Below are positions 1 through 8,020 of a DNA stretch of 38,226 nt, in pieces. The DNA is from Actinobacteria bacterium UBA4719. Lineage in GTDB: Bacteria; Actinomycetota; Actinomycetes; Actinomycetales; Dermatophilaceae. Under the pieces are notes generated by a model. The model did no database searches and was not told the DNA's origin. It saw only the letters and a program-made list of their open reading frames with translations. The stretch covers positions 1 to 38,226 of the forward strand of contig DHJN01000053.1 of assembly GCA_002404345.1 (NCBI GenBank), read 5' to 3'. Position 1 is the stretch's first letter; each line of letters starts with the position of its first letter. A program made the position numbers and the translations under genes.

Positions 1-710
1 TCGACTGCACCTGGTGCGGCCGCGGGCATCGCCCAGTCGAGCAGGGTCAGCTCTCCGTCGCTGAACGCCATGTTGACCGTCGCGAGATCGCCGTGGATAA
101 GAGTCGTCGGTCTGGACTGGAGCGCATCGGCCAAGGGCTGCGGATCGGCGAGCAGTGCGAACACCGGGTCGGCGACTTCAGCGGGAACCGTCTCACCGAA
201 CACCTCCCAGCCGCGAATTGTGATTGCTGCCAAGGGCTTCGTCGCGTTCACGAAGGGCGCCATTCGATCAGGGGCAAACAGAGCTAGGAGCTCGGGTAGC
301 GGGGTCAGGCCGTCCGGTGCCGCGCCCAGAAACGCACGGTGTTGGGCGGCAACTCTGGTCAGCATCCAGCGACATCGTTCACGATTGAGGCGGTCCTGCC
401 AGGTGAGCACCGAGTCGCCGAGATCGCGCATCACGATCACCGTCTCGTCGCCGTCGACCCACCCATCGACCACCGCGTGACCGACCTCTGGGGGCAGACG
501 GTCCAGGATCCCCCGCGACCAGAGGACGTATTCACGACCGACCAGATCACCCAGCGCAGCCATCAGCAGATCGGTCTTAGGCGAGAACCTCTTCACGATC
601 AGACGACGACCATCCGCAAACGTCACGCGTTCCAGGAGGGCGCCGGACTTGCCCTCGTGGTCGACCATCGGGACACGTTCGACCGAGTCGTCAAGATACT
701 CACCGACCAT
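1..710 (-). CDS. APH-family phosphotransferase, 3' part outside window
   Basis: Read on the minus strand from an ATG at 710, an open frame of 236 codons runs off the left edge. It begins MVGEYLDDSVERVPM. Near residue 205 it has IHGDLATVNMAF, the catalytic Brenner loop of aminoglycoside/choline-kinase-like phosphotransferases (HGDxxxxN), followed by LLDWAM, which matches the DFG-like metal-binding Asp. RLIVKRF near residue 35 fits the ATP-binding lysine strand. Such enzymes phosphorylate small hydroxylated substrates in the cytoplasm. The true substrate cannot be read, and a drug-resistance role should not be assumed. The C-terminal lobe lies outside the window. The leader at 711-877 holds a short stem, GGTCGA/TCGACC at 850-867, and no other gene. 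Confidence 0.75.
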   Translation of the reverse strand, partial: MVGEYLDDSVERVPMVDHEGKSGALLERVTFADGRRLIVKRFSPKTDLLMAALGDLVGREYVLWSRGILDRLPPEVGHAVVDGWVDGDETVIVMRDLGDSVLTWQDRLNRERCRWMLTRVAAQHRAFLGAAPDGLTPLPELLALFAPDRMAPFVNATKPLAAITIRGWEVFGETVPAEVADPVFALLADPQPLADALQSRPTTLIHGDLATVNMAFSDGELTLLDWAMPAAAPGAV

Positions 711-877
711 GTAGATGCCCCCTTGTTCAGAGGCTAGACCAGAGCAGGAAGGTTTGATCTCCGTCCCAACAAGATCCACTTGCGATCACCATAAGTCCGG
801 CTGGGGCAGCCAGACATCACCGGTTGTCTCCACTACCGGGACGGTGGACGGTCGACAAGAATCGACCGGATCTACCG

Positions 878-892
878 CAATGGCGTTAACTT
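878..892 (+). repeat. left terminal inverted repeat of the IS
   Basis: CAATGGCGTTAACTT is the exact reverse complement of positions 2362-2376. The first and last base may belong to the flank, so the true repeat is 14-15 bp. Confidence 0.8.
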
Positions 893-899
893 AGCCTCA

Positions 900-2362
900 G
901 TGCGTTATGGTCTCGGCATGGCGCGTGTCGGGCAGCAGGTCGCGGGGTTGGGTGAGGACCGGTTGCCGGGCCGGGTTGCCGTGGGGGTGTTGACGAAGGT
1001 GTTCCCGCCGGACTTGGTCGATGAGGTGGTGGCCGCGGCGGGAGTCGGTGAGCAGCGGATTCGGGTGCTGCCGGCCAGGGTGGTCGTGTACTACAACTTG
1101 GCGATGATCGTGTTCTTCCAGTCCAGTTACGGGCAGGTATGGACCAAGCTGGTCGGCGGGCTGGACTGGGCGAAGAGCTTCCGGGTGCGGGTGGCGGTGG
1201 GGATGTCGCCGTCGCCGGCGGCGATCTCGAAGGCCCGTTCGCGGTTGGGCTGGCAAGTGATGGCCGACCTGCTGGAGCGGGTCGCTGGGCCGTTGGCCGG
1301 GCAGGAGGACGGCTGGGCGCACGTGGCGGGTCTGCGACTGGTCGCCTTCGACGGGCTGACGATGGACGTGCCCGACACGGCGGTGAACGCGGCCGCTTTC
1401 GGGCGCCCGGGTGGCGGAGCCGGGGCGGGAGCGTTCCCGCAGGTGCGGGTGGTGGCGTTGTGAGTGCGGGTCTCGGGCGGTAATGGGCGCCCGCTGCGCG
1501 GGCATCAGCACCGGGGAGCAGACCCTCACCGGGGAGCTGACCTCGTTGTAGGGTGAGGGTCTGCTCGTGGTCGCCGACCGTAACTTCCTTTCCCACGCAG
1601 CCTTGACCCAGGTGCTGGCCACGGGCGCGCACGTGCTCTGGCGTGCCAGAGCCGGCGTTGACCTGCCTGTCCTTTCCGTACTGGACGATGGCACCTATAC
1701 CTCCCGGGTCGCCGATCCGAATGTGTCCCGGCGGCTGCGTCGGCGCGGTAAGTCCGGCGCGGACATCCCGGGGATCACCGTCCGGGTCATCGAGTACTCC
1801 GTGTCCACCGAAGCCGGCACCGACGTCTCTGAGCTCTTCGCTCTGGTCACCGACCTGCTCGACCCTGGGCAGCTCAGCGGCCCGCAGGCCGCTGGCGCCT
1901 ACGGGCAGCGCTGGCAGATCGAGACCGCATTCGCCGAGCTGGAGACCGGTGTGCGCGGCGGTCCCGCGGTCGTGCTGCGCTCCAAGAGCCCTGACATGAT
2001 CCGCCAGGAGCTCTACGCACTGCTGTGCACCTACCAGGCCATCCGCACCCTGATCTGTCACGCCGCCGCTGCGGAAGGACTCGACCCCGACCGGATCTCC
2101 TTTACCCGCGCCAAAGAAGCCATCGCCGCCCGCGTCAGCGACGCCGCGGCGTTTTCCCCCCGCTGACCTCGCCGACCTCCACGACGACCTGATCGCCGAG
2201 ATCACCCACCCCCGCCACCTCGTCCCCGTGCGCCGGCCACGCTCCTACGCCCGCGTCCAGAAACGACCCGGTGGCCGCTTCCGCGCCAAGAAACCCGCGG
2301 ACAGGCCACCACTGATCCCCAGAACGCAGATCATATTCTGGAGACTGCCCCTACCAACCTAA
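900..2362 (+). pseudogene. IS4-family transposase with two frameshifts and a stop
   Basis: The N-terminal part (900-1463) has the IS4 N-terminal domain (FFQSSYGQVW) and the first catalytic Asp region (RLVAFDGLTMDVP). Homology then continues in another frame: CGSRAVMGARCAG, an in-frame TAG at 1549-1551, and VADRNF with the second Asp. YGQRWQIETAFAELE follows and matches the Y-x2-R-x3-E box of IS4 transposases. A second frame change lies in the TTTTCCCCCC run near 2153-2161, after which ADLHDDLIAEITHPRHLVP continues to a TAA at 2360-2362. So there are at least two single-base indels and one nonsense codon, and the element cannot make its own transposase. Sequencing error in the homopolymer is possible for the second shift but does not explain the TAG. 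Confidence 0.85.
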
Positions 2363-2376
2363 AGTTAACGCCATTG
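2362..2376 (-). repeat. right terminal inverted repeat of the IS
   Basis: AAGTTAACGCCATTG is the exact reverse complement of 878-892. The transposase frame ends in TAA overlapping the inner edge of this repeat. Confidence 0.8.
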
Positions 2377-2457
2377 GGGCAAGTCCCCCTCCGGACACTT
2401 TTCTTGACATCAAGATAACCCTCTGAGCAGCGGAAACATGGCTCTTAGAGCGTGGCG
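2377..2457 (+). repeat. ~80-bp direct repeat, copy A
   Basis: It begins GGGCAAGTCC, then CTCCGGACACTTTTCTTGAC, and ends AGAGCGTGGCG. It is near-identical to 3269-3349 over the first ~45 bases and diverged with small indels after that. It carries TCTTGACATCAAGA, an almost perfect 14-bp palindrome. The two copies bracket the toxin-antitoxin genes. Confidence 0.8.
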
Positions 2458-2630
2458 TCCTTCGCGACCTTGACGTTCAGAACCCCGACACACCCCGCGG
2501 CTGGACGCTCTCTACCCGCCGAGCTCTAACTTCGTCGGGTAGAGATCTTCGCTCTCCCCATGGCATTACCGACGGACAGACGGCCGCACCGAACGAGTAC
2601 GGCGACGCACGGCGCGTGCGCTGTCGGGTG

Positions 2631-2909
2631 CTATTCGTGGCGGTAAGCGTCCGCTCGATGCACAACGGCAACGACCGTCACCGTGTGACGGGGTTCGTCG
2701 ATTCGGTAGATGATCCGGTATGTACCGCGACGGGCGCTATGTCGATCGGCCAGTGGCGGTCCGAGTCTTTTCCCGACCCTGCGCGGGTTGTCGAGCAGTG
2801 GTCCGATGATGAACTCGTAGGCGGCGAAGGCCACCGGCTCGGGAAGCTTGTCGGTCAGTTGGCGTCGGGCCGTGGGAGAGATGACCAGCTCGAAACGGTC
2901 ATCGGTCAC
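2631..2909 (-). CDS. RelE/ParE-superfamily toxin
   Basis: This 92-aa basic protein has the RelE fold signature: ISPTARRQL near the N-terminus, KRLGPPLADRHSARRGTYR in the middle, then the C-terminal strand RIIYRIDEPRHTVTVVAVVH. RelE toxins are usually ribosome-dependent mRNA interferases, and the basic/aromatic residues here (Arg, Tyr, His at the C-terminus) fit that group better than gyrase-poisoning ParE. That is family knowledge and is not shown by this sequence. The ATG overlaps the antitoxin stop by four bases (ATGA), so the pair is translationally coupled with the antitoxin first. It lies inside the direct-repeat pair. Confidence 0.85.
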   Translation of the reverse strand: MTDDRFELVISPTARRQLTDKLPEPVAFAAYEFIIGPLLDNPRRVGKRLGPPLADRHSARRGTYRIIYRIDEPRHTVTVVAVVHRADAYRHE

Positions 2910-3196
2910 GCGGAAGCCCTGCGCCGGCGCATCGCCTCGACCAGAGACTGCTCCGTTTCGCCTTCACCGCGGGCCAGCTCGGTGTCGGAAGCGGCCAGTT
3001 GCCGCAGCGTGTCGGTGTCGGAAAGAATCGCGATCGTCTCTTCCAGAGCCTCAAGGTCGTCAGGGGAGAGCAGGACCGCGGACGGCCGACCGTGAACGGT
3101 CACCGTAACCCGGTCGTGTTGGCTGTTGACCCGCCCGACGAGCTCGGACAGGTGAGCCTTGACCTCAGCCAAAGGAAGAGTCTCAGTCATGGTCAT
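2906..3196 (-). CDS. Phd/YefM-type antitoxin
   Basis: A protein of ~96 aa beginning MTMTETLPLAEVKAHLSELV, the N-terminal DNA-binding arm of Phd/YefM antitoxins. VTVHGRPSAVLLSPDDLEAL follows and is the conserved second half of that domain. The Glu/Asp-rich C-terminal tail (LARGEGETEQSLVEAMRRRR) would wrap the toxin. ATGs at 3196 and 3190 are both in frame. I take 3196 because it lies inside a perfect operator palindrome, as expected for an autorepressed leaderless or short-leader transcript. It is followed by the RelE-type toxin with a 4-bp overlap. Confidence 0.85.
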   Translation of the reverse strand: MTMTETLPLAEVKAHLSELVGRVNSQHDRVTVTVHGRPSAVLLSPDDLEALEETIAILSDTDTLRQLAASDTELARGEGETEQSLVEAMRRRRASA

Positions 3197-3205
3197 AAGT
3201 ATGAC
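3192..3205 (-). promoter_or_regulatory. candidate autoregulatory operator of the TA pair
   Basis: GTCATAAGTATGAC is a perfect 6-bp inverted repeat around AG and overlaps the antitoxin start codon. YefM/Phd antitoxins bind such short palindromes at their own promoters, so this is the natural repressor site. The assignment is inferred. Confidence 0.55.
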
Positions 3206-3268
3206 TACTTTTTGCGAACAGTTCAACCAGAGGGCCGGGAGCCAGATGTCGAAGGTGTGTGTCCCAGG

Positions 3269-3349
3269 TGGGCAAGTCCCCCCTCCGGACACTTTTCTTG
3301 ACGTCAAGATAACGCCCTGACCAGCGAGCGTGGTTCTCGGAGCGTGGCG
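3269..3349 (+). repeat. ~80-bp direct repeat, copy B
   Basis: Same orientation as copy A at 2377-2457. Here the inner palindrome TCTTGACGTCAAGA is perfect over 14 bp and contains a TTGACG box. The copy lies between the antitoxin promoter region and the 3' end of the XRE gene. Confidence 0.8.
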
Positions 3350-3416
3350 CAATCCGCGATGGAAGACGGTGGTCGGCTCACCGCCGATGGAACGAAGACG
3401 CCTTCCTCATGGGTGG

Positions 3417-4049
3417 CTAGTTGTCGCGGAGAGCAAACCAGACTGCACCGGCGGGCTTGGCAGTCTCATTGGCCCAATGGTGCGGCTGATCGCCGATGAA
3501 GTGCAATGAGTCGCCGGGGCCAAGCTCGAATCGTGTTCCAGCGATGTCGAACACCAATGCGCCCTCAGTAACCAGGACCAGCTCCTCGCCAGGATGGGAC
3601 AGCATCTTGTCTCCGCTGTCCGCACCCGGGTCGACGGTGGCCACGGCGGCCGCTCCCCGGAACTGTGCGTATGCGCCGGAGAGGCCAGCCAGGTGCAGAC
3701 CTTCGTGCGGTGTGAACACTCCACGGCGATCGGCGGCAAGCGTCAACATCGCGAGGTCATGCTGTCCATCGTCGACCTCTGTGAAGTAGCTGACAGGGCG
3801 CTCGAGAGCGGCGGAGATCTTCAACAGAGTGGTGATGGTGGGCACCATGCCGTTGCGCTCGATCTTGTGGATTGCTGCCGCTGACACCTCGGCCCTGACC
3901 GCGAGCTGCTGGAGGGAGAGGCGTTGTTCCTGGCGCAGCCGCTGGAGCTTGGGCCCGATCGAGCTGACGATGCCCTCGACGTGTTCGCCGACCCGAACTG
4001 CCCGCGCTGGACGCCTCTTGACGTCCGATGTGCGGCTGCGCTCAGCCAT
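3417..4049 (-). CDS. XRE-family regulator with C-terminal cupin
   Basis: A 210-aa protein. Residues ~31-92 are a Cro/CI helix-turn-helix (LRQEQRLSLQQLAVRAEVSA, then HKIERNGMVPTITTLLKI). Residues ~130-205 are a cupin (HPGEELVLVTEGALVF, FELGPGDSLHFIGDQPHHW). HTH-cupin proteins sense a small ligand in the cupin and control nearby catabolic operons. It is the last gene of the carbamate kinase-fdrA-glycosyltransferase operon: its ATG follows the glycosyltransferase TGA directly, with GAGGGG upstream as ribosome site. It is therefore the best candidate regulator of the whole 4-23 kb locus. Its DNA site may be one of the motifs shared by the promoters near 7.95, 11.46 and 19.75 kb (inferred). Confidence 0.85.
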   Translation of the reverse strand: MAERSRTSDVKRRPARAVRVGEHVEGIVSSIGPKLQRLRQEQRLSLQQLAVRAEVSAAAIHKIERNGMVPTITTLLKISAALERPVSYFTEVDDGQHDLAMLTLAADRRGVFTPHEGLHLAGLSGAYAQFRGAAAVATVDPGADSGDKMLSHPGEELVLVTEGALVFDIAGTRFELGPGDSLHFIGDQPHHWANETAKPAGAVWFALRDN

Positions 4050-5342
4050 TCACAACCCCTCGACTTTTGCTGGAACATCCATTTTAGTGTGTGCGTGTGC
4101 GCCGATGGTAGACGCATCCCTGGGTTCGTTGTCACCGCCGCATGGACCCCGTTCAGCCTCGGCATAAAGCATCTGGTGTTCACGCGCCGCCCGCTCCCAG
4201 CTGTACTCGGGCACGAGCGACCTGCCGCCCTCGATCAGCTGCGCACGCAGCGCCGCGTCGGTCACCACCTCGCGCAGCCCGTCGGCCAGCGACTGCGGGT
4301 CGCCGACGCGCGTCAGGACGGCCGTCTCGTGGTCGGTCAGGTACTCGTGCAGCACCGGAATGTCACTGGCGACCACGGGCAGGTCCGCGGTCATCGCCTC
4401 CAGCACGGCCAGCCCCCAGCCCTCCTTGACCGACGGGAAGGCCAGCGCGTCGGCGCTGCGGTAGTATCCGTGCAGGGCGGCGTCACTGACCGTGCCGGCC
4501 AGGATCACGTCACGACCGAGCTCCAGGCCGAGGTCGGGAAGCATGGCCAGGGCATCGTCACGGTAGGCGCTGTAGTCCTGGAAGGAGTGACCGCCGACGA
4601 CGACCAGGGCCGGCGCGCGGTCGAGGTCCCTGGCCAGGATCGCCAGGGCCTGCAGGAGGTAGACGCTGCCCTTGCGGGGCTCGATGCCGCCGACGGCGAG
4701 GAAGATGAACCGGTCGGACAGTCCGAGCTCATGGCGCAGCGCGTCCCGGCGGGCCGGCTCGATCGGGGGGAACCGGGTGGCGTCGACGCCGTTGTGGATC
4801 ACCACAGCGGTCCTGCCATAGTCGGCGTGCAGCCGGGTGCGCCAGTCCTGGCTGACGACCACCAGCTGGTCCGGCTCAAGGATGGCTTGGCGTTGGCACT
4901 CGATCAGGGCCGCCGTGGTGAAGTCATCGACGTGATGGACAGTCCGCACCACGCGGACGTCCGCCCCGGCGTCACGGACGCGGGCAGCCGCGCGGGCGGA
5001 GATGCAGTCCTGGGTGTGGAAGATGTCAACCTCGTCCGCGATGGACGCGAGCCCCTGCTCAAGCGCGTCGACCGATGCGAAAACCCGCTCCTCCAGTGTC
5101 TCTCGGGGTTCAGGAGCAGGCACGAGCGTGTATGGTGCACGCACGGGTCGGTAGAAGCCCTTGTCTGGGTGATGGTCTGGGTCGTGGTCCGGGTCTCCAA
5201 GCGAGACGACGCGTACCGGCATACCGCCTTCGACCATGGCTTCGGCCAGGGACAGGGTGTGCACCACACCCCCGCGCGGTTTGGTCGAGTAGGTGACCAG
5301 GGCGACCCGGGGTGGGTCGGACGGTGGGATCGGCGGTGTCAT
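4050..5342 (-). CDS. MSMEG_0565-family GT4 glycosyltransferase
   Basis: A 430-aa GT-B fold protein. The N-terminal acceptor domain starts PPRVALVTYSTKPRGGVVHT. The C-terminal nucleotide-sugar domain has GGIEPRKGSVYLLQAL and the EX7E motif in EGWGLAVLEAMTADLPVVAS. FHTQDCISA and VVRTVHHVDDF are typical of the MSMEG_0565 subfamily, which recurs in Nit1C/nitrogen-starvation clusters with radical SAM, GNAT and AIR-synthase-like partners. The sugar donor and acceptor are unknown, and why a glycosyltransferase belongs to these clusters is unresolved. It overlaps fdrA upstream by ATGA and touches the regulator gene downstream. The last ~30 residues (after ERGPCGGDNEP) look unconserved. Confidence 0.85.
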   Translation of the reverse strand: MTPPIPPSDPPRVALVTYSTKPRGGVVHTLSLAEAMVEGGMPVRVVSLGDPDHDPDHHPDKGFYRPVRAPYTLVPAPEPRETLEERVFASVDALEQGLASIADEVDIFHTQDCISARAAARVRDAGADVRVVRTVHHVDDFTTAALIECQRQAILEPDQLVVVSQDWRTRLHADYGRTAVVIHNGVDATRFPPIEPARRDALRHELGLSDRFIFLAVGGIEPRKGSVYLLQALAILARDLDRAPALVVVGGHSFQDYSAYRDDALAMLPDLGLELGRDVILAGTVSDAALHGYYRSADALAFPSVKEGWGLAVLEAMTADLPVVASDIPVLHEYLTDHETAVLTRVGDPQSLADGLREVVTDAALRAQLIEGGRSLVPEYSWERAAREHQMLYAEAERGPCGGDNEPRDASTIGAHAHTKMDVPAKVEGL

Positions 5343-6904
5343 AGGGATCGACCCACCAGGGCGGCGTCACCGGTGGCGACGGCGGCAGCCACCAGGGATG
5401 CCCGAGCCGCGGTCTCTGTGACGATGCACCCCGCTTGCACCAGCCGGTCTCGCTGCGCCGCGAAGCCCTGCGGGTCCTGCTCGGTGCCCAGCACGTAGGC
5501 CACGATCTGCGGACCGCCGCCCGACATCACCGCCTCGCATACCGGCGCCAGAACCCCTGCGGGATCAGGGTTGGCACCCCGCCCCAGGACCACGTCCAGG
5601 ATGATCGCCGCCACCTGCGGGTCGGCGCCATGTTCCCGCAACAGGTCAAGCCGCGCCTCTGCGTCGATCATCGGGTGCGGCCTGCCCCTGGTGTACTCCT
5701 CCTCCCCGAGGTCGAGACATTGATGGGATCTCGGCGGCGCGGGCACACCCCAGGCCTTGTTGATCGGAGTGTTCGATCGGACCTCCCCCAGGACGCGGCC
5801 GAGGATGACCAGTGACTCGTAACACAGGGTCCCACCCGAGAACAGGCCGCGGACCAGCGTTCGCCGCGCGGCCATCCGGTGGCGCGCCTCCTGCACCGAT
5901 GGCCCCACCGTTGAGGCGGTGTCCGGTGCGGGACGGCCCAGGACGCGCAACGTAGCCACCACCCCGGCCTCAAGTGTGTCGGCGAGCACCACACCCTCGG
6001 GGGCGACGAACCCTGGACCCAGCCCGAGCAAGGCGGCCACCAGCGGAGTGTCCCCGGCCGAGGCGAGAACTGTCGCGGCAACCTCGGCCGCGGGCGGCTT
6101 GGACACTAACAGGATGACTTCGGTGCCAGGGTCATCGCGCAGGGCCCTGATCGCCGAAAGGGCCATCCGGCCGCCGACATCCTCGGACAGGTCTCGCCCG
6201 CCGAGGCCGAGAACCTGGCTCACGCCTACGCCCCAACGGTCGAGCAGGGACATGGCTTCCTGTGCCCCGGTACCAGCGGCCGCCACGACACCGACCCGAC
6301 AGCCACTACTCGCAGGGCTCGCCGGACTCGATCGACTGACCACGTTGGCAAACCCGAGGCCAACTCCTGCCAGCATCGCCGTGCCGCCACCCGGTCCCAT
6401 AACGAGCAGCCCCCTACCCCGCGCGTACTCCTTGAGCCCAATCTCCTTCTCCAGCGGCACGTTGTCGCTGAACAGCAGGACGTGCATACCCTGGGTCAAC
6501 GCCTGATAGGCGGCCAGCGCGGCATACTCACCCGGTACGGAGATCACCGCCACATTGGACTCCGGCTGTCTCTGGACGGCTTGGCGCAGCGACTTCGGCT
6601 GGGTACGGGTCTGTTCGTCGCCGTGAGGTCGCTCCGAGAATACGGCGCTCTCCCCCGCAGCCAGGGCTTCCTGCGCGACGTCCTGGTTGGTCGCCCGGAC
6701 GACGACGAAGAAGTCGTTCGAGCCGGTGTCAGCGATGTCGGCGGGGTCGACCCCCTGCTCGCGGAGGGCCCGCACATTGGCTGGGGTGCCCATTGCCGAG
6801 CTGGCCCAGTCCACCCCGGCGATGTCGCGCATCGCCCTGATGGCCCCCAGCTGTACGACCGAGTCCACGTAGGTGTCGGGAAAGATCTTGATCGCGAGGT
6901 TCAC
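5339..6904 (-). CDS. fdrA: FdrA-family protein (AllF-like carbamoyltransferase subunit)
   Basis: A 521-aa protein like FdrA, an acyl-CoA-synthetase-fold protein. The N-terminus reads MNLAIKIFPDTYVDSVVQLG and MGTPANVRALREQGV. A CoA-ligase-like Rossmann part follows (LLVMGPGGGTAMLAGVGLGF, then VGVVAAAGTGAQEAMSLLDR). The C-terminal half has LFSGGTLCYES and CLDLGEEEYTRGRPHPMIDA. In E. coli, FdrA, YlbE and YlbF (AllF, AllG, AllH) form oxamate carbamoyltransferase, which makes carbamoyl phosphate for a neighbouring carbamate kinase. All four partners occur here, but DUF1116 and DUF2877 lie ~10 kb away on the other strand. No allantoin or ureide gene is present, so the carbamoylated substrate may differ. 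ATGA overlaps join it to carbamate kinase and to the glycosyltransferase. Confidence 0.85.
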   Translation of the reverse strand: MNLAIKIFPDTYVDSVVQLGAIRAMRDIAGVDWASSAMGTPANVRALREQGVDPADIADTGSNDFFVVVRATNQDVAQEALAAGESAVFSERPHGDEQTRTQPKSLRQAVQRQPESNVAVISVPGEYAALAAYQALTQGMHVLLFSDNVPLEKEIGLKEYARGRGLLVMGPGGGTAMLAGVGLGFANVVSRSSPASPASSGCRVGVVAAAGTGAQEAMSLLDRWGVGVSQVLGLGGRDLSEDVGGRMALSAIRALRDDPGTEVILLVSKPPAAEVAATVLASAGDTPLVAALLGLGPGFVAPEGVVLADTLEAGVVATLRVLGRPAPDTASTVGPSVQEARHRMAARRTLVRGLFSGGTLCYESLVILGRVLGEVRSNTPINKAWGVPAPPRSHQCLDLGEEEYTRGRPHPMIDAEARLDLLREHGADPQVAAIILDVVLGRGANPDPAGVLAPVCEAVMSGGGPQIVAYVLGTEQDPQGFAAQRDRLVQAGCIVTETAARASLVAAAVATGDAALVGRSL

Positions 6905-7929
6905 CCGTTGGCTTCCTCACGGTCGACTACCGGCACGATCCTGGTGCCCACCAAGGTGTCGTTATCGCCCTGAAAGCGCAGAGTCGCCGCGGCCAGCGGC
7001 GCGGTGGTGATGACAGCCAGCGGCCCTCCCCCGCGTAGGAATCGGGTGGCAGCGCGCACCTTGGGGCCCATGCTGCCTTCGGGAAACTGGCCGGCGGCGA
7101 GGTGATGCTCGGCCTCGGCGACGTCGATGCGGCCCAGCCGGCGTTGGGAGTCCGTTCCGAAGTCCAACATCACCGAGTCGACACCGGTCACGAGCACGAG
7201 GGCATCGGCGTCAACCTGAAGGGCGAGCTCGGCCGCTGCGTAGTCCTTGTCGATGACCGCATCGACGCCGTCCCAGAGGTCGCCCTGACGGGCAACCGGA
7301 ATACCCCCGCCGCCATCGGCCACCACGACGTGTCCGGCGTCCAGCAGCGACCGCACGGCCTGGATCTCAACGAACTTCCCGGGCCTGGGTGAGGGGACGA
7401 CCCGGCGGTATCCGCGGCCACTGTCCTCGACGATGTCCCATCCGCGAGTCTCGGCCAACCGGGTGGCCTCGCTCTGGGAGTAGAACGGTCCGATCGGCTT
7501 GGTCGGGTGGTTGAACGCAGGGTCATTCAGATCGACGATGACGTGGCTGAGGATGCCCACGATGTGATGACGCCCCCCGCCGGCCCGATACAGCGCGATC
7601 GCCATCAGCGACCCCAGCTGGCCCTGCGTCATGGCGTCGAGGGCGAAGAGCGGCATCTCCGGAACGGCGTCGCGGCCCCTGTCCTGCTGGATCGCGAGGT
7701 TGCCCACCTGCGGGCCGTTGCCGTGCACGATGACCACGCGCCATCCATCGTCGATCAGCTCAACGATGGAGCGGGCCATGACGTCGGCGTTCGCGCGCTG
7801 CTCCTCATAGGTGCCGGCCTCGCCCTCGGCGGTGATGGCATTTCCGCCCAAAGCGACCACCGCGGTTCCCGTCACGGTCCCTCGATTCGTTGGTGTGGGC
7901 TTGTGCCCAACGACCGATCCGTTCATCAT
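6901..7929 (-). CDS. arcC: carbamate kinase
   Basis: A 342-aa amino-acid-kinase fold protein with the carbamate kinase signatures VVALGGNAI, VIVHGNGPQVGNLAIQQ, VADGGGGIPV, AVIDKDYAAAELA and GSMGPKVRAA. It converts carbamoyl phosphate + ADP to ATP, CO2 and NH3. With FdrA/DUF1116/DUF2877 it would close a phosphorolytic, energy-yielding nitrogen-release route. The ATG at 7929 gives ~20 extra N-terminal residues and has no ribosome site. A GTG at 7875 with GAGGGA just upstream is an alternative start and gives a more usual length. It is the first gene of the minus operon and its stop overlaps the fdrA start. Confidence 0.92.
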   Translation of the reverse strand: MMNGSVVGHKPTPTNRGTVTGTAVVALGGNAITAEGEAGTYEEQRANADVMARSIVELIDDGWRVVIVHGNGPQVGNLAIQQDRGRDAVPEMPLFALDAMTQGQLGSLMAIALYRAGGGRHHIVGILSHVIVDLNDPAFNHPTKPIGPFYSQSEATRLAETRGWDIVEDSGRGYRRVVPSPRPGKFVEIQAVRSLLDAGHVVVADGGGGIPVARQGDLWDGVDAVIDKDYAAAELALQVDADALVLVTGVDSVMLDFGTDSQRRLGRIDVAEAEHHLAAGQFPEGSMGPKVRAATRFLRGGGPLAVITTAPLAAATLRFQGDNDTLVGTRIVPVVDREEANG

Positions 7930-8020
7930 ACGATGGATTCATAGACAATAGTGAACAGCGCATACTGCCAGAAGAGAGCCCACCGCCCAGAAGACAGCCC
8001 ACCAGCCGCGAGGTCACCTG
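7930..8020. promoter_or_regulatory. divergent promoter region, arcC operon / radical SAM operon
   Basis: This 91-bp intergenic stretch serves both operons. Read on the minus strand, CACTATTGTCTATGAATCC precedes arcC. TATGAATCC recurs ahead of comA near 11460, and ACTATTGT recurs ahead of the FAD gene near 19753. On the plus strand, AGCCCACC occurs twice (7978-8003). A shared regulator, perhaps the XRE/cupin protein, is inferred. Confidence 0.4.

Larger units (their letters stand above)
878..2376 (+). mobile_element. IS4-family insertion sequence, inactive copy
   Basis: A ~1.5-kb element bounded by perfect 15-bp inverted repeats carries one decayed DDE transposase gene. The bases outside the two ends do not match each other (CGGATCTACCG on the left, GGGCAAGTCC on the right), so no target-site duplication is visible. 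That points to an old insertion, or to a later rearrangement at one end. The right end abuts the first copy of an ~80-bp direct repeat. The family call rests on the transposase halves described separately. Confidence 0.8.

Noticed and set aside
868..2386. Target-site duplication of the IS4-family element
   Set aside because: Bases outside the two inverted repeats do not match over 8-12 bp.
3924..5498. Long plus-strand frame (524 codons) opposite the glycosyltransferase
   Set aside because: It is the GC-driven antisense shadow of two genes with clear family motifs on the minus strand and has no recognisable protein features itself.
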